Of a DNA stretch of 8,106 nt, positions 6,638 through 8,106 are shown piece after piece. The stretch spans positions 1-8,106 of the forward strand of contig JBBPYR010000260.1 of NCBI GenBank assembly GCA_038199755.1. The letters run 5' to 3'. The notes beneath the pieces were generated by a model, which was not told the origin of the DNA, made no database searches, and was given only the letters and a program-made list of their open reading frames with translations. The DNA comes from JBBPYR01 sp038199755 (GTDB lineage Bacteria; Chloroflexota; Ktedonobacteria; Ktedonobacterales; Ktedonobacteraceae). The translations under genes and the position numbers were made by a program. Numbering within the stretch: the stretch's first letter is position 1; each line of letters begins with the position of its first letter.

Positions 6638-6641
6638 ATGA
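6609..6641 (+). other. Possible 10-codon leader ORF overlapping the kinase start
   Basis: ATG at 6609 opens a 10-residue frame (MFTLRLRIRQ) whose TGA overlaps the kinase ATG as ATGA (6638-6641). This arrangement is typical of translational coupling. The nearest strong SD, AGGAGG at 6586-6591, is 17 nt upstream, too far for efficient initiation, so translation is uncertain. Confidence 0.2.
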
Positions 6642-8047
6642 ATACATTGGTGGGGAAGACTCTCGGTGGTTATCGACTTTTGCGACTCATCGAGAGTGGT
6701 GGTATGGGTGATATTTTTCTCGCTCAACATGCACGTATTGGACGGAAGGTTGCAATCAAAGTAGTATGCGGAGACCTACGTGCCGTTCCAAATACTCCAG
6801 AAGGCAAGCAAGCCGCTTTACGTTTTGAGCGTGAGGCACGGGCTGTGGCCGAGTTGGACCATGAACATATTTTGCCACTTTACCATTTTGGTGAGGAACA
6901 ACTTGAAGCGGGAAGTGGTCCTATCACTTACCTGGTTATGCCCTATCTTCAAGAAGGTTCTTTATGGAATTGGCTACAACAACGCACGCAACAGTTGGGC
7001 TTTAGCTGGCCCATTCCTGCTGAGGAAGCGGGCTATTACCTGTTGCAGGCGGCAGCAGGTTTACAATGTGCCCACGACAACGGCATTATCCATCGCGACA
7101 TTAAACCAACGAACTTTTTAATTCGTGTGGAGCGTGGCCCCTTCAAAGGGATGAATCGCTCCTATCTCGCAACTGTCTTTCCACAAGGCAGACCCCACTT
7201 ATTGCTGGCAGACTTCGGCTTGGCCGCCTTCTATCGGAGCGGTCGCTCCCTTCATCGCTCGGTGGGAACGCCCTTATATATGGCGCCAGAGCAGTTTGAT
7301 GATCCTGCGGTTCCAACGTCGGTGCTGGTGGGGCCAGCGGCAGATCAATATGCCCTTGCGGTGATGATGTATCAACTCATGACTGGGCGCGCTGTTTTTG
7401 AAGGGACCGCCAGTCAACTCTTGCATCATCATCATCATACGGCCCCGACACCACCGAGTACGTATAACCCGCGCATTCCGAAAGAACTGGATGCGGTATT
7501 TTTACGCGCCCTCGCCAAGCAACCAGAGGACCGTCATCCATCCATTCTCACCTTTGCGCAAGAGTATGACACGGTCCTCCAAAAGGTCTTGCTGGAAAGG
7601 GCCAGCCAGGAAGTGACGAAGCCACAGGTAGCGTATGAGATTAAACGAGAAGCACGCTTATCAGCGGTGAGCACGCGGCAACGCGAACTGGCGATTCCTC
7701 CAGTGGCCACAGCGACCGTTCACTTACCCGCGGGCCATTATAGTCCCAAACCCAATACAGCTCACACAGCAGTCGCCACGCGTGTCGCCACATTAGAGGA
7801 GACACCGCCGCGCAAACAGACACCACATCCCTCTGTAAAAGAGGAACGTGTAGTACAGTTTGAGCCAATATCTGACTCTAACGCCCCTACCGAGCCTCAA
7901 CGAGGGACGGTACAGAAACTAAACGGTACTATTGGTGCTCTTCACTCTCTATCAATCATTCCACTATCTATTATTGCCTTAACATTCCTTCTGTTGGTTG
8001 TCATGGGAATTATCTTTGCATCATTATATCTAAGTCATCTGCATTAA
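6638..8047 (+). CDS. Tail-anchored Hanks-type Ser/Thr protein kinase
   Basis: A 469-residue bacterial eukaryotic-like kinase. All catalytic elements are visible: the Gly-rich loop (ESGGMGDIF, 19-27), Lys41 (VAIK), helix-C Glu66 (FEREA), the HRD loop (IIHRDIKPTN, catalytic Asp154), DFG Asp192 and the activation segment SVGTPLYMAPE (208-218) with likely autophosphorylation sites Ser208 and Thr211. It should therefore phosphorylate Ser/Thr residues in the cytoplasm. About 20 extra residues separate Asn159 and DFG. A run of five His (263-267) lies in the C-lobe. After the kinase domain (to about 320) comes a Pro/Thr-rich, low-complexity linker, then one hydrophobic helix (about 438-465) and the short tail SHLH. 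No PASTA or other extracytoplasmic domain exists, so input must come from the cytoplasm, the membrane or partners. ATG 6638 has GAGGA 7 nt upstream; an in-frame TAG at 6632 excludes any earlier start. Confidence 0.95.
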   Translation: MNTLVGKTLGGYRLLRLIESGGMGDIFLAQHARIGRKVAIKVVCGDLRAVPNTPEGKQAALRFEREARAVAELDHEHILPLYHFGEEQLEAGSGPITYLVMPYLQEGSLWNWLQQRTQQLGFSWPIPAEEAGYYLLQAAAGLQCAHDNGIIHRDIKPTNFLIRVERGPFKGMNRSYLATVFPQGRPHLLLADFGLAAFYRSGRSLHRSVGTPLYMAPEQFDDPAVPTSVLVGPAADQYALAVMMYQLMTGRAVFEGTASQLLHHHHHTAPTPPSTYNPRIPKELDAVFLRALAKQPEDRHPSILTFAQEYDTVLQKVLLERASQEVTKPQVAYEIKREARLSAVSTRQRELAIPPVATATVHLPAGHYSPKPNTAHTAVATRVATLEETPPRKQTPHPSVKEERVVQFEPISDSNAPTEPQRGTVQKLNGTIGALHSLSIIPLSIIALTFLLLVVMGIIFASLYLSHLH

Positions 8048-8071
8048 ACTATTTTATACAAGCACAGGAGG

Positions 8072-8106
8072 GCAGTGCATGGACAACCTATGTGTCCATG
8101 CACTGC
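8072..8106 (+). terminator. Perfect 14-bp hairpin at the right edge: terminator or start-sequestering structure
   Basis: GCAGTGCATGGACA (8072-8085) and TGTCCATGCACTGC (8093-8106) are exact reverse complements with a 7-nt loop. The hairpin begins 24 nt after the kinase stop, so it may be the kinase terminator. Whether a T-run follows cannot be seen because the window ends here. The stem also contains an ATG with a perfect upstream SD, so a role in controlling translation is the alternative. Confidence 0.55.
8079..8106 (+). CDS. Possible start of a further gene (partial, runs off the right edge)
   Basis: AGGAGGG at 8066-8072 ends 6 nt before ATG 8079, an ideal ribosome site. The nine visible codons (MDNLCVHAL) are open to the window edge. 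They lie wholly inside the hairpin at 8072-8106, so this may be a chance ATG in a terminator stem. Too little is visible to name a product. If real, it would be co-directional with the kinase and 31 nt behind it. Confidence 0.35.

Noticed and set aside
6467..6730. 87-residue minus-strand frame across the kinase leader
   Set aside because: It overlaps the start of the kinase, has no family resemblance, and its composition is not protein-like; the open frame is probably chance.
7424..7438. His tag suggesting vector sequence
   Set aside because: The five CAT codons are inside the conserved kinase C-lobe in frame, not at a protein end, and no vector-like sequence surrounds them.
1..8106. CRISPR array, transposon ends, tRNA or rRNA genes, toxin-antitoxin or defence system
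   Set aside because: No regularly spaced repeats, transposase-like frames, cloverleaf-like sequences or defence-family motifs were found on either strand.

Overview
The window looks like a piece of a Ktedonobacteria-like (Chloroflexota) chromosome. This is inferred from gene content and protein style, not from a marker gene. The clues are a soluble GAF-like histidine kinase with long low-complexity insertions, a stand-alone receiver protein, a HEAT-repeat protein beside a membrane-anchored Hanks-type Ser/Thr kinase, a small KGG-motif stress protein, and roughly balanced base composition. No RNA gene, IS element, CRISPR array or phage gene was seen.

Left part, all on the minus strand (1-4262). 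A MurJ/MviN-type lipid II flippase runs off the left edge (1-1637). It has a strong extended -10 promoter and a textbook Shine-Dalgarno (SD) sequence, but no ATG, GTG or TTG at the right distance. The in-frame codon there is ATT, so an AUU start is the best reading. Upstream lies a 65-residue KGG stress protein (1824-2021) with a clear intrinsic terminator. Next come a single-domain response regulator (2322-2717) and a GAF-like histidine kinase (2850-4253), which form a kinase-to-receiver pair. The receiver also appears to have its own promoter. A hairpin with pseudoknot potential follows the receiver gene.

Right part, plus strand (4363-8106). A near-consensus promoter drives a 636-residue HEAT-repeat protein that ends in a 66-nt, almost perfect hairpin. 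A leader of about 190 nt with a 14-bp perfect palindrome precedes a Ser/Thr kinase. The kinase has all catalytic motifs and a single C-terminal membrane helix, with no sensor domain outside the membrane. Just after it, a perfect SD precedes an ATG that lies inside a 14-bp perfect hairpin at the window edge. This is either the kinase terminator, the start of another gene, or both.

Functionally the window holds cell-envelope synthesis (MurJ), stress response (KGG) and two phospho-signalling modules (His-Asp and Ser/Thr). Nothing shows that they form one system. The HEAT protein is a reasonable but unproven partner of the adjacent kinase. The most interesting points are translational: the AUU start of murJ, the short ORF overlapping the kinase start, and the start codon buried in a hairpin at the right edge.
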